Positions 1-8,996 of a stretch of 64,000 nucleotides of DNA are shown here, piece by piece. The notes under the pieces were generated by a model, which was given only the letters and a program-made list of their open reading frames with translations, was not told the origin of the DNA and did no database searches. Source of the stretch: an uncultured Dehalococcoidia bacterium (GTDB lineage Bacteria; Chloroflexota; Dehalococcoidia; Lucifugimonadales; UBA3495); contig CATQHB010000002.1 of the NCBI GenBank assembly GCA_958295765.1, positions 1,004,091-1,068,090 on the forward strand, read 5' to 3'. Both the position numbers and the translations under genes were made by a program. Numbering within the stretch: the stretch's first letter is position 1; each line of letters opens with the position of its first letter.

Positions 1-156
1 GGCGTTGAGGACAATCTCGGAAGTAGTTTCCGCGATCGTAATGTCGATAGTTTCCAGGCCGGTGAAGGTGAAGTTAGCCAAATCCGGCTGCAAAGTAATC
101 CGGTAACTAACGGGGCGAACAGTAGCGGGCAGGACAACGGCATCGGTGGTGGGCAT
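1..156 (-). CDS. M1 family metallopeptidase (aminopeptidase N-like), 5' end only
   Basis: Only the first 52 codons lie in the window; the gene runs off the left edge. The translated N-terminus contains LPATVRPVSYRITLQPDL followed by a strand-rich segment with FTFTGLETIDITI and EIVLNA. This is the usual opening of the N-terminal beta domain of M1 zinc aminopeptidases, which remove N-terminal residues from peptides. The ATG at 156 is preceded on the minus strand by GGAGG about 8 bases upstream, which fixes the start. The catalytic HExxH and GAMEN motifs lie outside the window, so activity cannot be checked. Confidence 0.8.
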   Translation of the reverse strand, partial: MPTTDAVVLPATVRPVSYRITLQPDLANFTFTGLETIDITIAETTSEIVLNA

Positions 157-252
157 AGGGAGTTCCTCCGGGCAATTAAGGGTTGGCGTTTAGTCTTTCG
201 GTTTAGTCGGTTTGGGATGTAGTTTACCATAAAAGCGGGCGGGTGTTGGGCC

Positions 253-279
253 TTGCCCGGTAGGAACTGATGCTATAAT
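253..279 (+). promoter_or_regulatory. Extended -10 promoter for the AbrB-like gene
   Basis: TGCTATAAT (TGn plus a perfect TATAAT at 274-279) with TTGCCC at 253-258, 15 bases upstream. The spacing is short, but the extended -10 compensates. It lies 35 bases before the ATG at 314 and argues against the upstream in-frame start at 278, which would overlap the -10 box. Confidence 0.5.
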
Positions 280-313
280 GCTTTACAACGTGATTGGAGC
301 CTGGAGGAAAGCA

Positions 314-853
314 ATGGACACCGTAGCTGAGGGTGAATTTGACCGGTCTCAACTGCTGCCCGAGGACGGCTTGAAGGTAGAGCCGTCCGAAACCCCGGAG
401 GATTCTAAACCGCCGGAACCGGAAATAGCCATATTGACCTCCGGGAAATTGTTGATTATCCCGGAGTCCGTTTATGCCGATTTCCCGGGGGTAAAAGGCT
501 TTAAGGTTGACCGGGAAAAGGGAAGGATTGTTCTTACGCCCATTCGGGATGCAGTAGTAGTGCCGGTAATTCCCGGTAAGGCGCTGACTATTCCCGAGGA
601 AGTCATCGCCCAATACAAGGACATTGACTCCTTTGAGGTGAGGATTGAAGGCCAGCGGATTATCCTTGAACCGATGCGGGACGGGCAGTTTGTTCGTACT
701 GCTGAGGAGTTGCCGGCTATTGATGAAATACGCCGCCATATCGCGGCCCAGGGTATAGCGGAGCAGGATGTAGCTGACGCCGTAAAGTGGGCGCGGGCCA
801 GGAGACGCAGATTCCGCCGTTGCCGGCCCGCCGGCAGGCCCGGACTTTCTTAA
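314..853 (+). CDS. Protein with two AbrB/SpoVT-like segments (orphan antitoxin-like)
   Basis: The protein is 179 aa. The ATG at 314 is chosen because GGAGG lies 8 bases upstream and a TATAAT box occupies 274-279. Two similar segments are visible: one near residues 45-80 (SGKLLIIPESV ... GRIVLTPI) and one near 85-125 (PGKALTIPEEV ... QRIILEPM). Both look like the short beta-alpha-beta swapped-hairpin pattern of AbrB/MazE DNA-binding domains. The C-terminus has a helix (IAEQDVADAVKWARARR) and ends in an Arg-rich tail. AbrB-type proteins are often antitoxins, but no toxin-sized gene follows; the next gene is a lipoprotein 17 bases downstream. It could equally be a free-standing regulator. Assignment rests on pattern only. 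Confidence 0.55.
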   Translation: MDTVAEGEFDRSQLLPEDGLKVEPSETPEDSKPPEPEIAILTSGKLLIIPESVYADFPGVKGFKVDREKGRIVLTPIRDAVVVPVIPGKALTIPEEVIAQYKDIDSFEVRIEGQRIILEPMRDGQFVRTAEELPAIDEIRRHIAAQGIAEQDVADAVKWARARRRRFRRCRPAGRPGLS

Positions 854-869
854 ATCAAGGAGCACTTAA

Positions 870-3044
870 ATGCCCGGAATGTTACTCCACCGCCGAGTTT
901 TACCCCGTGTTTGCGCCTTTGCATTACTGCTGCTAACCCTGGCCCTGCTACTGGCTTGTAGTTCCACGGAGCCGGTTGTTGACCCCCAACCGGAACCAGC
1001 CGCGCCGGAAGTCCCGGCCGCCCCTGATTCCACCGCCAGCGATGTCGCCCCGGTAACTGCGGAAAGCACCCCGGCAATGCCGGCCGTCACGCCGGTAACC
1101 GACCAAGTTGCCGCAGTGCCTACCGCTACTCCCGAGTCTGTCGCGCCGGTGCCTACTCCCTCGCCCGTAGCCGCTGTACCTACTGCAACGCCGATACCCA
1201 CGCCAACCCCAGTGCCTACACCGTCCCCCGCTGAAAGGGACCGGGCGGCTCTGACCGCCTTTTACAACGCCACCGGTGGCCCCAGGTGGGGAGACAAGAC
1301 TAACTGGCTGACCCAGCGACCAATTGGCGAATGGTATGGTGTTACCACTAACGACAGTGGCGAAGTCATTAAGCTGGACCTCCGCAATAACCAGTTAAGC
1401 GGGGATATACCGGGAGAGTTGGGCAACCTGTCCGACCTTACCGAGTTGTACCTAGACTATAACGATTTGAGTGGGGATATACCGGTGGAGTTGGGCAACC
1501 TGTCCAGCCTTGCTTGGCTGTACCTCAGCCGAAACCAGTTGAGCGGGGAGATACCGGCGGAGTTGGGCAACCTGTCCAACCTTACATTGCTGAACCTCAG
1601 CCGAAACCAGTTGAGCGGGGAGATACCGGCGGAGTTGGGCAACTTGACCAACCTTACTATCCTGCGTCTTAACGGGAACCAGTTGAGCGGGGAGATACCG
1701 GCGGAGTTGGGCAACCTGTCCGACCTTGTTTGGCTGTACCTCAGCCGAAACCAGTTGAGCGGGGAGATACCGGGGGAGTTAGGCAACTTGTCCAACCTTA
1801 TCCAACTGAACCTCCGCGATAACCAGTTGCGCAGGGAGATACCCGGGGAATTGGGCAACTTGTCCAACCTTACAGTGCTGGGCCTCAGCGGAAACCAGTT
1901 GAGCGGGGAGATACCGAGGGAGCTGAGCAACTTGTCCAACCTTACAACGTTGTACCTCGGCGGGAACCGGTTGAGCAGAGAAATACCGACGGAATTGGGC
2001 AACCTGTCCAACCTTGTTTGGCTGTTCCTCGACGAAAACCAGTTGAGCGGGGAGATACCGGTGGAATTGGGCAACCTGTCCAACCTTGCCAGGCTGTCCC
2101 TCAACGGAAACCGACTGAGCGGGGAGATACCTGGGGAGTTGGGCAACCTGTCCAACCTGCGGTCGCTGTCCCTCCACGACAACCAGTTGAGCGGGTGCAT
2201 TCCGGGCAACCTGCCTCTCGAAAGACCCGTAGCTAGAGAAAACCATATCTATACCAAGTCCTGCTCGGCAGCGCCGGCGCCCATATCTGGAATAGAATCT
2301 GAAAAGGAAAAGCGAGCGGTGGCCGCCCTCCGTAATTACTCCAGGGACGCCTACGGTGACGTGCCGGTAGGCGAATGGGGGGATGTTTTCACTGACGACA
2401 AAGGCTACGTCATTGGACTATACATCCAAGGCGGTGGGAATATACAGAGACTGGTGGAGTTGCCCTACTTGAGATCCCTCGGCATTGTTGGCGGCTCAAT
2501 CGGCCCGCGCTCGGACATACCGGCGACGTTGAGCAATCTACCCAACCTTACCACGCTGAACCTCGTCGGCATGAGCGGGGAGATACCGGGGGAGTTGGGC
2601 AGCCTGACCAATCTTACCGAGTTGCGCCTGGGCCGAAGCCAGTTCAGTGGGGAGATACCGGCGGAGTTGGGTGACCTGACCAACCTTACCAGACTGACCC
2701 TCCGCGATAACCAGTTGAGTGGGGAGATACCGGGGGAGTTGGGCAACTTGACTAACCTTACTTCGCTGGACCTAAGCTTAAACTACTTCAGCGGGGAGCT
2801 ACCGGCAGAGTTAGGCAACCTGACCAACCTGAAACTACTTGGACCTCAGCCTAAACCTGTTGAGCGGAGAGATACCGGGGGAGTTCGGCAACCTGACCAA
2901 CCTGAGCTACTTGAGCCTCAGCGTAAACCTGTTGAGCGGATGTGTGCCAAGCAACTTGAAGATGGCTTTAGAGGAGTATGGGTTGTATCAGGGTTCTCCG
3001 CCGCTTTGCTAATCCGCCGACACACTGGGTCGTCAACCCATTAA
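870..3044 (+). CDS. Leucine-rich-repeat surface lipoprotein, frameshifted near its 3' end
   Basis: As read, 724 aa. It starts with a lipoprotein signal peptide: Arg-rich start, hydrophobic stretch and lipobox LLLAC at about residues 26-30. A Pro/Thr/Ala-rich stalk follows to about residue 115. An LRR cap (RDRAALTAFYNATGG ... NWL) leads into 12 plant-type 24-residue LRRs (LGNLSNLTxLxLSxNQLSGEIP). A Cys cap (LSGCIP) ends this block. A second cap and about six more LRRs start near residue 475. Around 2838-2842 the frame breaks: the annotated frame becomes Pro/Arg-rich, whereas the +1 frame continues perfect LRRs, reaches LSGCVP and stops at 3010-3012. The native end is therefore probably 3012. 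LRRs of this type usually mediate binding at the cell surface; the ligand is unknown. The near-identical 72-bp repeats make the gene prone to recombination. Confidence 0.85.
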   Translation: MPGMLLHRRVLPRVCAFALLLLTLALLLACSSTEPVVDPQPEPAAPEVPAAPDSTASDVAPVTAESTPAMPAVTPVTDQVAAVPTATPESVAPVPTPSPVAAVPTATPIPTPTPVPTPSPAERDRAALTAFYNATGGPRWGDKTNWLTQRPIGEWYGVTTNDSGEVIKLDLRNNQLSGDIPGELGNLSDLTELYLDYNDLSGDIPVELGNLSSLAWLYLSRNQLSGEIPAELGNLSNLTLLNLSRNQLSGEIPAELGNLTNLTILRLNGNQLSGEIPAELGNLSDLVWLYLSRNQLSGEIPGELGNLSNLIQLNLRDNQLRREIPGELGNLSNLTVLGLSGNQLSGEIPRELSNLSNLTTLYLGGNRLSREIPTELGNLSNLVWLFLDENQLSGEIPVELGNLSNLARLSLNGNRLSGEIPGELGNLSNLRSLSLHDNQLSGCIPGNLPLERPVARENHIYTKSCSAAPAPISGIESEKEKRAVAALRNYSRDAYGDVPVGEWGDVFTDDKGYVIGLYIQGGGNIQRLVELPYLRSLGIVGGSIGPRSDIPATLSNLPNLTTLNLVGMSGEIPGELGSLTNLTELRLGRSQFSGEIPAELGDLTNLTRLTLRDNQLSGEIPGELGNLTNLTSLDLSLNYFSGELPAELGNLTNLKLLGPQPKPVERRDTGGVRQPDQPELLEPQRKPVERMCAKQLEDGFRGVWVVSGFSAALLIRRHTGSSTH

Positions 3045-3056
3045 GCCGGCCAGCCG

Positions 3057-3096
3057 AACCGCCCACTGGACAATGAGAGTTGCTCAGTGGGCGGTT
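3057..3096 (+). terminator. Hairpin after the LRR gene
   Basis: AACCGCCCACTG at 3057-3068 pairs with CAGTGGGCGGTT at 3085-3096, a perfect 12-bp stem with a 16-base loop. There is no clear T-tract after it, so it may be a terminator of weak type or just a stable hairpin between the LRR gene and the leuC promoter. Confidence 0.4.
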
Positions 3097-3205
3097 CCGG
3101 TTCAGGGGTTTCACCAAGTACCGCCGGGTACGGCAAATTTATTGGTGAGCGGGGCATTTACTCCGGCGGCGATAACTGAAAGCCCCGGCATTGCCCCACC
3201 CCCGG

Positions 3206-3234
3206 CTGTCAACCTTGATAGGGGATGTTATAAT
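3206..3234 (+). promoter_or_regulatory. Sigma70-type promoter upstream of leuC
   Basis: CTGTCA (3206-3211), a 17-base spacer, then TATAAT (3229-3234) with an upstream TG one base away (TGTTATAAT). This is close to consensus and lies 32 bases before the leuC ATG. Confidence 0.65.
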
Positions 3235-3266
3235 GGGCCAAACCTATTGAGGGGAGAGCTGTATTT

Positions 3267-4667
3267 ATGCCGCCAAAGACGATGTTTGAGAAAATCTGGG
3301 ACGCCCACGTGGTTCACGAGGAGCCGGGGCAGCCCTCGGTACTCTACGTTGACCTGCACCTGATTCACGAGGTAACTACGCCCCAAGCCTTTGAGGGCCT
3401 GCGCCTGGCCGGGCGGGGGGTGCGCCGCCCCGACCTGACCATCGCCACCGCCGACCACAACACGCCCACCTGGGACTTGTCCCTGCCCATCACCGACGAG
3501 GTTTCCAAGCGGCAGTTGGACGCGCTGACTGAAAACACCCGGGACTTCGGCATTACCCTCTATGACCGCTACAGCCCCAACCAGGGCATCGTCCACATCA
3601 TCGGGCCGGATTTGGGCTACACCCAGCCCGGCAAAACCGTAGTGTGCGGCGACAGCCATACCTCCACCCACGGCGCCCTGGGCTGCTTTGCCCTGGGCAT
3701 CGGCACCTCCGAGGTGGAGCACGTGCTGGCAACCCAGACCCTGCGCCAGTTCAAGCCCCAAACGATGGAAGTACGGGTCAACGGGCAACTGCCCATGGGG
3801 GTGGTCGCCAAGGACGTTATCCTGGGCATCATCGGGCGCATTGGCGTCAACGGCGGCGTCGGCCACGTCATTGAATACACCGGCGAGGCCATCCGCTCCC
3901 TTTCGATGGACGGGCGGATGACCGTCTGCAATATGAGCATTGAAGGCGGCGCCCGGGCCGGAATGATTGCCCCGGACGATACCACCTTTGAGTACGTCAA
4001 GGGCCGCCAATTCGCTCCTAAAGGCGCGGAACTGGAGGCGGCGGTAGAGGAATGGCGCAAGCTGCCCACCGACCCGGGCGCCGCCTTTGACCGCCTGGTG
4101 GAGATTGACGGGGCCTCCCTGGAACCCTTTGTTACCTGGGGCACCAACCCCGGCATGGTAGCCAAAGTTACCGACCGGGTTCCCGACCCGGCCTCCTTTG
4201 CCGAGGCCGCCCAGCGGGAGGCCGCCGCCCGCGCCTTGACCTATATGGGCCTGGAACCGGATACGCCGATTCAGGACGTGAAGATTGACCGGGTGTTTAT
4301 CGGCGCCTGCACCAACGCCCGGCTGGAAGACCTGCGGGCCGCCGCCGAAGTGGTAAAGGGCCGCCAGGTTCACCCGGATGTTTACGCTATGGTGGTTCCC
4401 GGCTCGGCCCTGGTCAAAAAGCAGGCCGAGGAGGAGGGTCTGGATGCCATCTTTAAGGACGCCGGCCTGGACTGGCGGGTGGCCGGCTGCTCGATGTGCC
4501 TGGGGATGAACCCGGACATTCTGGAACCGGGGCAGCGCTGCGCCTCCACCTCCAACCGCAACTTTGAGGGCCGCCAGGGCAAGGGCGGGCGCACCCACCT
4601 GGTCAGCCCCGCCATGGCGGCGGCGGCGGCCATCGCCGGCCACTTCGTAGATATTCGCGACTGGTAG
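3267..4667 (+). CDS. leuC: 3-isopropylmalate dehydratase, large subunit
   Basis: LeuC with LeuD forms isopropylmalate isomerase, which interconverts 2- and 3-isopropylmalate in leucine biosynthesis in the cytoplasm. The protein is 466 aa, the usual length of the LeuC type. Family landmarks are present: [11 protein letters not shown] at the start, [22 protein letters not shown] in the middle, and the three [4Fe-4S] cysteines in [11 protein letters not shown] and [11 protein letters not shown]. The C-terminus has the typical [19 protein letters not shown] lies about 10 bases before the ATG. The partner leuD is 1 kb downstream, separated by an unrelated HNH-Uma2 gene; leuA and leuB are not in the window. 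Confidence 0.97.
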   Translation: MPPKTMFEKIWDAHVVHEEPGQPSVLYVDLHLIHEVTTPQAFEGLRLAGRGVRRPDLTIATADHNTPTWDLSLPITDEVSKRQLDALTENTRDFGITLYDRYSPNQGIVHIIGPDLGYTQPGKTVVCGDSHTSTHGALGCFALGIGTSEVEHVLATQTLRQFKPQTMEVRVNGQLPMGVVAKDVILGIIGRIGVNGGVGHVIEYTGEAIRSLSMDGRMTVCNMSIEGGARAGMIAPDDTTFEYVKGRQFAPKGAELEAAVEEWRKLPTDPGAAFDRLVEIDGASLEPFVTWGTNPGMVAKVTDRVPDPASFAEAAQREAAARALTYMGLEPDTPIQDVKIDRVFIGACTNARLEDLRAAAEVVKGRQVHPDVYAMVVPGSALVKKQAEEEGLDAIFKDAGLDWRVAGCSMCLGMNPDILEPGQRCASTSNRNFEGRQGKGGRTHLVSPAMAAAAAIAGHFVDIRDW

Positions 4668-4701
4668 AAATGTTTTCGATCCGGTTCCTGGGATTGATGA
4701 T

Positions 4702-5664
4702 ATGAGCGCTCTGTCCGGCACTTCCCTGGGCGGCTACGGTCACCCGATATTCAAGCGGGACGGATACCGTTGCGTCTTTTGCGGCTTTGACGGCAACGGG
4801 TTCAACCAGTGGCGGCAGTTGACCATCCATCGCATCCGTCCCAAAAGGGAGGGCGGCCAAAGATCTGCCGACAATCTGGTTACCGCCTGCCAATTTTGCA
4901 TCTCGGTTACCGGCAGGATGGAGTTTTCCACCGACTTGAGCCGGGACGAGGTTTTGCGGCTGAAAAAGGAACAGGTGAAGGAGCGGCTCAAGGATTTTCG
5001 CTGCTTCTGGGCTGATAAGGTTGCTCCTCGGGATACTGCGCTGACCCCGGAACAAGGCGGCACTTATCTGCCTCACCCCCTTTTGCTGGATGTTAGTTCG
5101 CTGGAGTTGACCGACTGGCAACTGGCGAAGATTAGCTCTGACAACGGCGACCTGCGAATTGAGCTTACGGCGAAAGGGGAGTTAGTGATTATGCCGCCAG
5201 TTTCTACCAGAACCGGATGGCAGGAAGGTAGGCTGTTTTACCAGTTGACTGCCTGGGCCGACCGGGACGGAACCGGCGTTACCTTCAGCCCGTCGTCGGG
5301 CTTCCGGCTGCCCAACCGCGCCGTGAAAGCCCCTGATGTTTCTTGGATGCCCCGGGAGCGGTGGGAGGCTTGGTTAAGGGAGCAGGAAAGCGAAGAGGAA
5401 AAGGACGGGGAGACCTTCGCCAGTTTCTGCCCCGACTTTGTGCTGGAACTGCGTTCCTCCCGGGATACGCTGGCAAGCGTGCAGCGCAAGCTGGAGGAGT
5501 ATCTGGAAAACGGCGCCCGGCTGGGCTGGCTGATTGACCCCATCCGTAAGCGGGTGCACATCTACCGGCCGGGGACGCCGCCTCAAGTGCTGGAAGACCC
5601 GGCGACGGTGTCGGGAGAGACGGTTTTGCCGGGGTTCGAGTTGAACCTGCGGGAGATTTGGTAA
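4702..5664 (+). CDS. HNH nuclease domain fused to a Uma2-family (DUF820) nuclease-like domain
   Basis: The protein is 320 aa. Residues 14-66 resemble an HNH/zinc-ribbon nuclease: CVFC (24/27), IHRIRP with His43, Asn58 in RSADNLV, and CQFC (63/66). Residues about 127-315 form a complete Uma2-type PD-(D/E)xK domain: LTDWQLAKI ... [46 protein letters not shown] and the C-terminal [13 protein letters not shown]. Uma2 proteins are abundant in Cyanobacteria and Chloroflexota and their role is poorly known. The gene sits between leuC (34 bases) and leuD (22 bases) on the same strand, so it is probably co-transcribed although it has no obvious role in leucine synthesis. No strong ribosome binding site is seen before the ATG. 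The join of the two domains is read directly; DNA cutting is an inference. Confidence 0.8.
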   Translation: MSALSGTSLGGYGHPIFKRDGYRCVFCGFDGNGFNQWRQLTIHRIRPKREGGQRSADNLVTACQFCISVTGRMEFSTDLSRDEVLRLKKEQVKERLKDFRCFWADKVAPRDTALTPEQGGTYLPHPLLLDVSSLELTDWQLAKISSDNGDLRIELTAKGELVIMPPVSTRTGWQEGRLFYQLTAWADRDGTGVTFSPSSGFRLPNRAVKAPDVSWMPRERWEAWLREQESEEEKDGETFASFCPDFVLELRSSRDTLASVQRKLEEYLENGARLGWLIDPIRKRVHIYRPGTPPQVLEDPATVSGETVLPGFELNLREIW

Positions 5665-5686
5665 TTTAGAGGAGATTGAGAAGATT

Positions 5687-6280
5687 ATGGAACCCTTTGT
5701 GAGATTGACCGGGGTGGCCGCCCCTATTGACCGGGTGAACATCGACACCGACGCCATTATCCCGGCGGTGCATCTGAAGCGTATCGAGCGCACCGGCTAC
5801 GGCGAGTTCCTCTTTTCCAGTTGGCGCTTTAATGAGGACGGCAGCCCCAAGGCCGACTTTGTGCTGAACCAGCCCAGCTATGCCGCCGCCAATATCCTGG
5901 TGGCCGGGCGCAACTTTGGCTGCGGCTCCTCCCGGGAACACGCGCCCTGGGCCTTGAACGACTATGGCATCCGCTGCGTCATCGCCCCCAGCTTTGCCGA
6001 CATTTTCTTTAACAACTGCTTTCAGAACGGCCTGCTGCCGGTCGTCCTGCCCGAGGAGCAGGTGCAGCGGATAATGGCCCTGACCACGGAAAACCCGGGG
6101 CTGCAACTGAACGTGGACCTGGAGGGCCAGCGCATCTGGGACGAAAACGAGGAACTGGTCCTGGACTTCGACGTGGATCCCTTCCGCCGTTACTGCCTGC
6201 TCAATGGCCTGGACGACATCGGCCTGACCCTTCAGCAGGAGGACAAAATCGCCGCCTTCGAGGCCGGCCGGAACCGCTAA
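5687..6280 (+). CDS. leuD: 3-isopropylmalate dehydratase, small subunit
   Basis: The protein is 197 aa, a normal LeuD length. It supplies the swivel domain of isopropylmalate isomerase and works with LeuC encoded upstream. Diagnostic segments are [16 protein letters not shown] near residue 20, [23 protein letters not shown] near residues 83-97, and [22 protein letters not shown]. The ATG at 5687 follows GAGGAGA at a good distance. The gene is separated from leuC by the HNH-Uma2 gene. Confidence 0.97.
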   Translation: MEPFVRLTGVAAPIDRVNIDTDAIIPAVHLKRIERTGYGEFLFSSWRFNEDGSPKADFVLNQPSYAAANILVAGRNFGCGSSREHAPWALNDYGIRCVIAPSFADIFFNNCFQNGLLPVVLPEEQVQRIMALTTENPGLQLNVDLEGQRIWDENEELVLDFDVDPFRRYCLLNGLDDIGLTLQQEDKIAAFEAGRNR

Positions 6281-6391
6281 CCCGGTGAAACTCGGCGCAT
6301 CCCAGTGTTGTGTCTTGGCAGTTAAGAGGGTTTCAACCCCGGAGACGCCGGGAACACGGAGTTGCGCCGGGTTATTCTTATATTTGGGGGT

Positions 6392-8044
6392 ATGCAATTG
6401 AATACTATTGAGGCAATATCCGAAATCCTGAAACGGGAAGGGGTGGAGTATCTCAGTTGCTTTCCCACCACCCCGGTAATTGAGGCGGCGGCGGCGGCCG
6501 GGATTCGTCCCATCGTTTGCCGCCAGGAACGGGTGGGGGTGGGCATCGCCGACGGCTACAGCCGGGTTACCGACGGCGAGCGGCCCGGCGTGTTCGCCAT
6601 GCAGTACGGCCCCGGCGCGGAGAACGCCTACCCCGGCGTTGCCACCGCCTACTCCGACTCTACGCCCATCCTGCTCCTGCCCCTGGGCGAGCCGCGGGAA
6701 CGGCAGGGGATTCTGCCCCACTTCAACTCGGTCGCCAATTACGCCGGCGTTACCAAGCATATCGAGCAGATTAACACGCCCGCCCGCACTTCCCAGATTA
6801 TGCGCCGGGCCTTTGCCGGCCTGCATCAGGGACGGGTCGGGCCGGTGATGGTGGAGATTCCCTCTGACGTGGCCCTGGAAGAGGTGGATGAGTCGGCTTT
6901 TTACTGGAGCCGGAAGGTTCGCCGGCTGGCCGCCCAAGGCAACCCGGCCGATGTTGAGGCGGCGGCCCGGGTCCTGTGCGGCGCGCGCTTTCCGGTGATT
7001 CACGCCGGCCAGGGAGTGCTGTACGCCCAGGCTTACGCCGAACTGATTGAACTGGCGGAACTGTTGCAGGCGCCGGTGATGAGCACCCTGCTGGGCAAGA
7101 GCGCCTTTCCCGAAACCCATCCCCTGGCGTTGGGCAGCGGCTCCGGCGTAATGTCCGGGCCGGTGCATCACTTTGTCCGCCGCTCCGACGTGATCTTTGG
7201 CATCGGGTGCAGCTTTACCAAGCACGGTATGTCGATGAACATTCCCCCCGGCAAGACGCTAATCCACGCCACCAATGACCCCCGGGACATCAACAAGGAC
7301 TATGACGTGGATTATCCCATCGTCGGTGATGCCCGGCTGGTGCTCCGCCAGATGATTGACGCCTGCCGGGAGCTAGTCGGCGACCGCCGCCAAGCCAACC
7401 GGGACACGGCCCACGAAATCCGGTCGGAACGGGACGCCTGGCTGGTTCAGTGGTCGCACAAGCTCAATGACCCGGGAACGCCGATAAACCCTTATCGGGT
7501 TATCCGGGACTTTATGCAGACCGTACCGCCCGGCGAGGCCATCGTTACCCATGACTCCGGCAGCCCCCGGGACCAGTTGATGCCCTTCTACCGCACCGAA
7601 GGCCCCCGCAGCTACCTGGGCTGGGGCAAGTCTCACGGGTTGGGCACCGGCCTGGGTCTGGTAATGGGCGCCAAGCTCGCCAAGCCGGAAAAAGTCTGCG
7701 TCAACTTTATGGGCGATGCCGCTTTCGGAATGACCGGCCTGGACTTTGAGACGGCGGCCCGCTGCGGCATACCCATCATCACCGTAGTGTTGAACAACTC
7801 CACCATGGCGGTGGAAACCGGGGCAATGGCGACCTCCCATGCCCTCTACGGCACCAGGGACCTGGGCGGCAACTACGCCGACCTGGGCCGGGCTATGGGC
7901 GGCTATGCGGAACGGGTGGAGGACCCGGCGGAAATCGCCCCGGCCTTCCAACGGGCCAGGCGGCAAACGGAGGAGGGCCGCGCCGTGCTACTGGAGTTCA
8001 TCACCAGCGCCGAGACGGAAACCTCGCACAAGCGGGCCTTTTAA
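6392..8044 (+). CDS. Thiamine-diphosphate-dependent enzyme, acetolactate-synthase-like
   Basis: The protein is 550 aa when started at the ATG at 6392, which follows GGGGG; an in-frame TTG at 6362 is less likely. The three-domain layout of the POX/ALS family is visible. The N-terminal PYR domain has the activating Glu in CRQERVGVGIADGYSR, then QYGPGAENAYPGVA. A central domain follows (FPVIHAGQGVLY). The C-terminal domain carries the ThDP/metal motif, GDAAFGMTGLDFETAARCG ending with VVLNNS. Family members decarboxylate 2-oxo acids and transfer or release the C2 unit. The exact substrate is not readable; biosynthetic IlvB, oxalyl-CoA decarboxylase-like and sulfoacetaldehyde-type enzymes share these motifs. 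No small regulatory IlvN subunit follows, which argues against a standard acetolactate synthase. Confidence 0.8.
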   Translation: MQLNTIEAISEILKREGVEYLSCFPTTPVIEAAAAAGIRPIVCRQERVGVGIADGYSRVTDGERPGVFAMQYGPGAENAYPGVATAYSDSTPILLLPLGEPRERQGILPHFNSVANYAGVTKHIEQINTPARTSQIMRRAFAGLHQGRVGPVMVEIPSDVALEEVDESAFYWSRKVRRLAAQGNPADVEAAARVLCGARFPVIHAGQGVLYAQAYAELIELAELLQAPVMSTLLGKSAFPETHPLALGSGSGVMSGPVHHFVRRSDVIFGIGCSFTKHGMSMNIPPGKTLIHATNDPRDINKDYDVDYPIVGDARLVLRQMIDACRELVGDRRQANRDTAHEIRSERDAWLVQWSHKLNDPGTPINPYRVIRDFMQTVPPGEAIVTHDSGSPRDQLMPFYRTEGPRSYLGWGKSHGLGTGLGLVMGAKLAKPEKVCVNFMGDAAFGMTGLDFETAARCGIPIITVVLNNSTMAVETGAMATSHALYGTRDLGGNYADLGRAMGGYAERVEDPAEIAPAFQRARRQTEEGRAVLLEFITSAETETSHKRAF

Positions 8045-8050
8045 GCGGTA

Positions 8051-8108
8051 TTACCAACCGGTGTTGGTATCAGCATAGACGTAGGGGCGGTTCGCGAACC
8101 GCCCCTAC
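8051..8108. repeat. Repeat families E and C (E at 8051-8070, C at 8081-8108)
   Basis: TTACCAACCGGTGTTGGTAT is a short inverted repeat (family E). The second part, 8081-8108, is a perfect 28-bp palindrome beginning GTAGGGGCGGTTCG (family C). The pair E then C recurs near 18411, 26062 and 63850. Confidence 0.8.
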
Positions 8109-8233
8109 AATTCGCCGGAGCCGTTCCGGGTAAGGCATACCAACAAGCGTTGAAAATGCCTTTTAGCCGATTAGCCGATGGCCCGGATTCCCGCCGGCGG
8201 GAAGCTGCCGGCGGCCCTCAGGAGGAAAAGAAA

Positions 8234-8596
8234 ATGCCCAATCGTTCCCGATACCTGTTTATTGCCAGTATGGACGTGGAGCCGGAGCGGGAAGCCCGGT
8301 TCAACGAGGTTTACAACACGGAACACTGCCCCCTGCTGTCCCAGGTTCCCGGCGTCATCTCCGTAGCCCGCTTTGAGACCCAGGAATTGGTGATGGTGAT
8401 GGGCGGCGAAACCCGCCGAATCGTGGTGGAGAATGAGCCGAAACACCACGCCCTCTACGAACTGGAATCCCCGGAAGTATTGACCGGCCCCGGCTGGAGT
8501 GAGGCGGTGGACGCCGGGAGTTGGCCGGAACAGGTACGCCCCTACACCCGCAACCGCCGCCACACCCTGCTCAAGCTGACTTACCCGGAAGGGTAG
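8234..8596 (+). CDS. Small dimeric alpha/beta-barrel (EthD-like) protein
   Basis: The protein is 120 aa. The ATG at 8234 is preceded by GGAGG 8 bases upstream; an in-frame TTG at 8150 lies in repeat-rich DNA and is rejected. The sequence opens with RYLFIASMDVEPEREARFNEVYNTEHCPLLSQVPGV in pieces typical of ferredoxin-like dimeric barrels: strand, EREARFNEVYNTEH helix, PGVISVARFE strand. The segment ALYELESPEVL is also typical. The family includes EthD, heme-degrading and polyketide-cyclase-like proteins; it is often associated with dehydrogenation or isomerisation of hydrophobic acids. The function here is unknown. It lies 190 bases after the ThDP enzyme, separated by repeats. Confidence 0.7.
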   Translation: MPNRSRYLFIASMDVEPEREARFNEVYNTEHCPLLSQVPGVISVARFETQELVMVMGGETRRIVVENEPKHHALYELESPEVLTGPGWSEAVDAGSWPEQVRPYTRNRRHTLLKLTYPEG

Positions 8597-8724
8597 GGAA
8601 GTCGGGAACCGGCCCTTGTTGCCTGATATGCCAAGGATAAACCGGGAATGACACGAACCGGCGCGGATTTCCGGTTGGCTGGCGTCTGAAAGGGCAGCAC
8701 ATTTTTAATGTCATTCCGATTTAA

Positions 8725-8838
8725 TGTCATTCCGAGCGGAGCGAGGAATCTAAACTTCCGCATAAGCCGGGTTTCTGCCGGAACCGGAAAATGGTAAGGG
8801 ACAAGGGTTTTAGATTCCTCCCTGCGGTCGGAATGACA
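8725..8838. repeat. Repeat family A, copy 1 (in the 400-bp gap 8597-8996)
   Basis: A 114-bp element starting TGTCATTCCGAGCGGAGCG and ending GCGGTCGGAATGACA. The outer ~25 bases at each end are inverted copies of each other and flank GAATCTAAA/TTTAGATTC. Single decayed arms (TGTCATTCCGA, GGAATGACAGACT) lie on both sides. No protein gene is seen in the gap. Confidence 0.85.
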
Positions 8839-8996
8839 GACTAACGCGGTCAGAATGACAGACTGGCCGGTTGGAATGGCATAATAATTGGTCGGTATGA
8901 CTTACCAAGCGGTTGGAATGACCTACCAACTGAGTAATTCAGATACACTATTGAATTGATTGGGAGGGCATAACCCCTCCCAATCTCATTTATCCC

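Noticed and set aside
870-3044. Plant origin of the LRR gene
   Set aside because: The LSGEIP repeats look plant-like, but similar LRRs with this cap and a lipobox are common in bacteria; base composition matches the neighbours.
3073-3363. 96-codon plus-strand frame overlapping the leuC start
   Set aside because: It contains the leuC promoter and has no ribosome binding site or family signal.
3228-4721. Long open frame antisense to leuC (and similar frames antisense to leuD and the ThDP enzyme, groEL, the VWA gene and MmgE/PrpD)
   Set aside because: These are mirror frames typical of high-GC genes; their translations are rich in Gly, His, Ala and Val without motifs, and the sense strand encodes clear families.
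6392-8044. Acetolactate synthase IlvB for valine/leucine synthesis
   Set aside because: It is near leuCD, but no ilvN follows and the sequence does not allow a choice among related ThDP enzymes.
8597-8996. Insertion sequence remains
   Set aside because: Only short inverted-end elements are present; no transposase fragment is seen in any frame here or at the other repeats.
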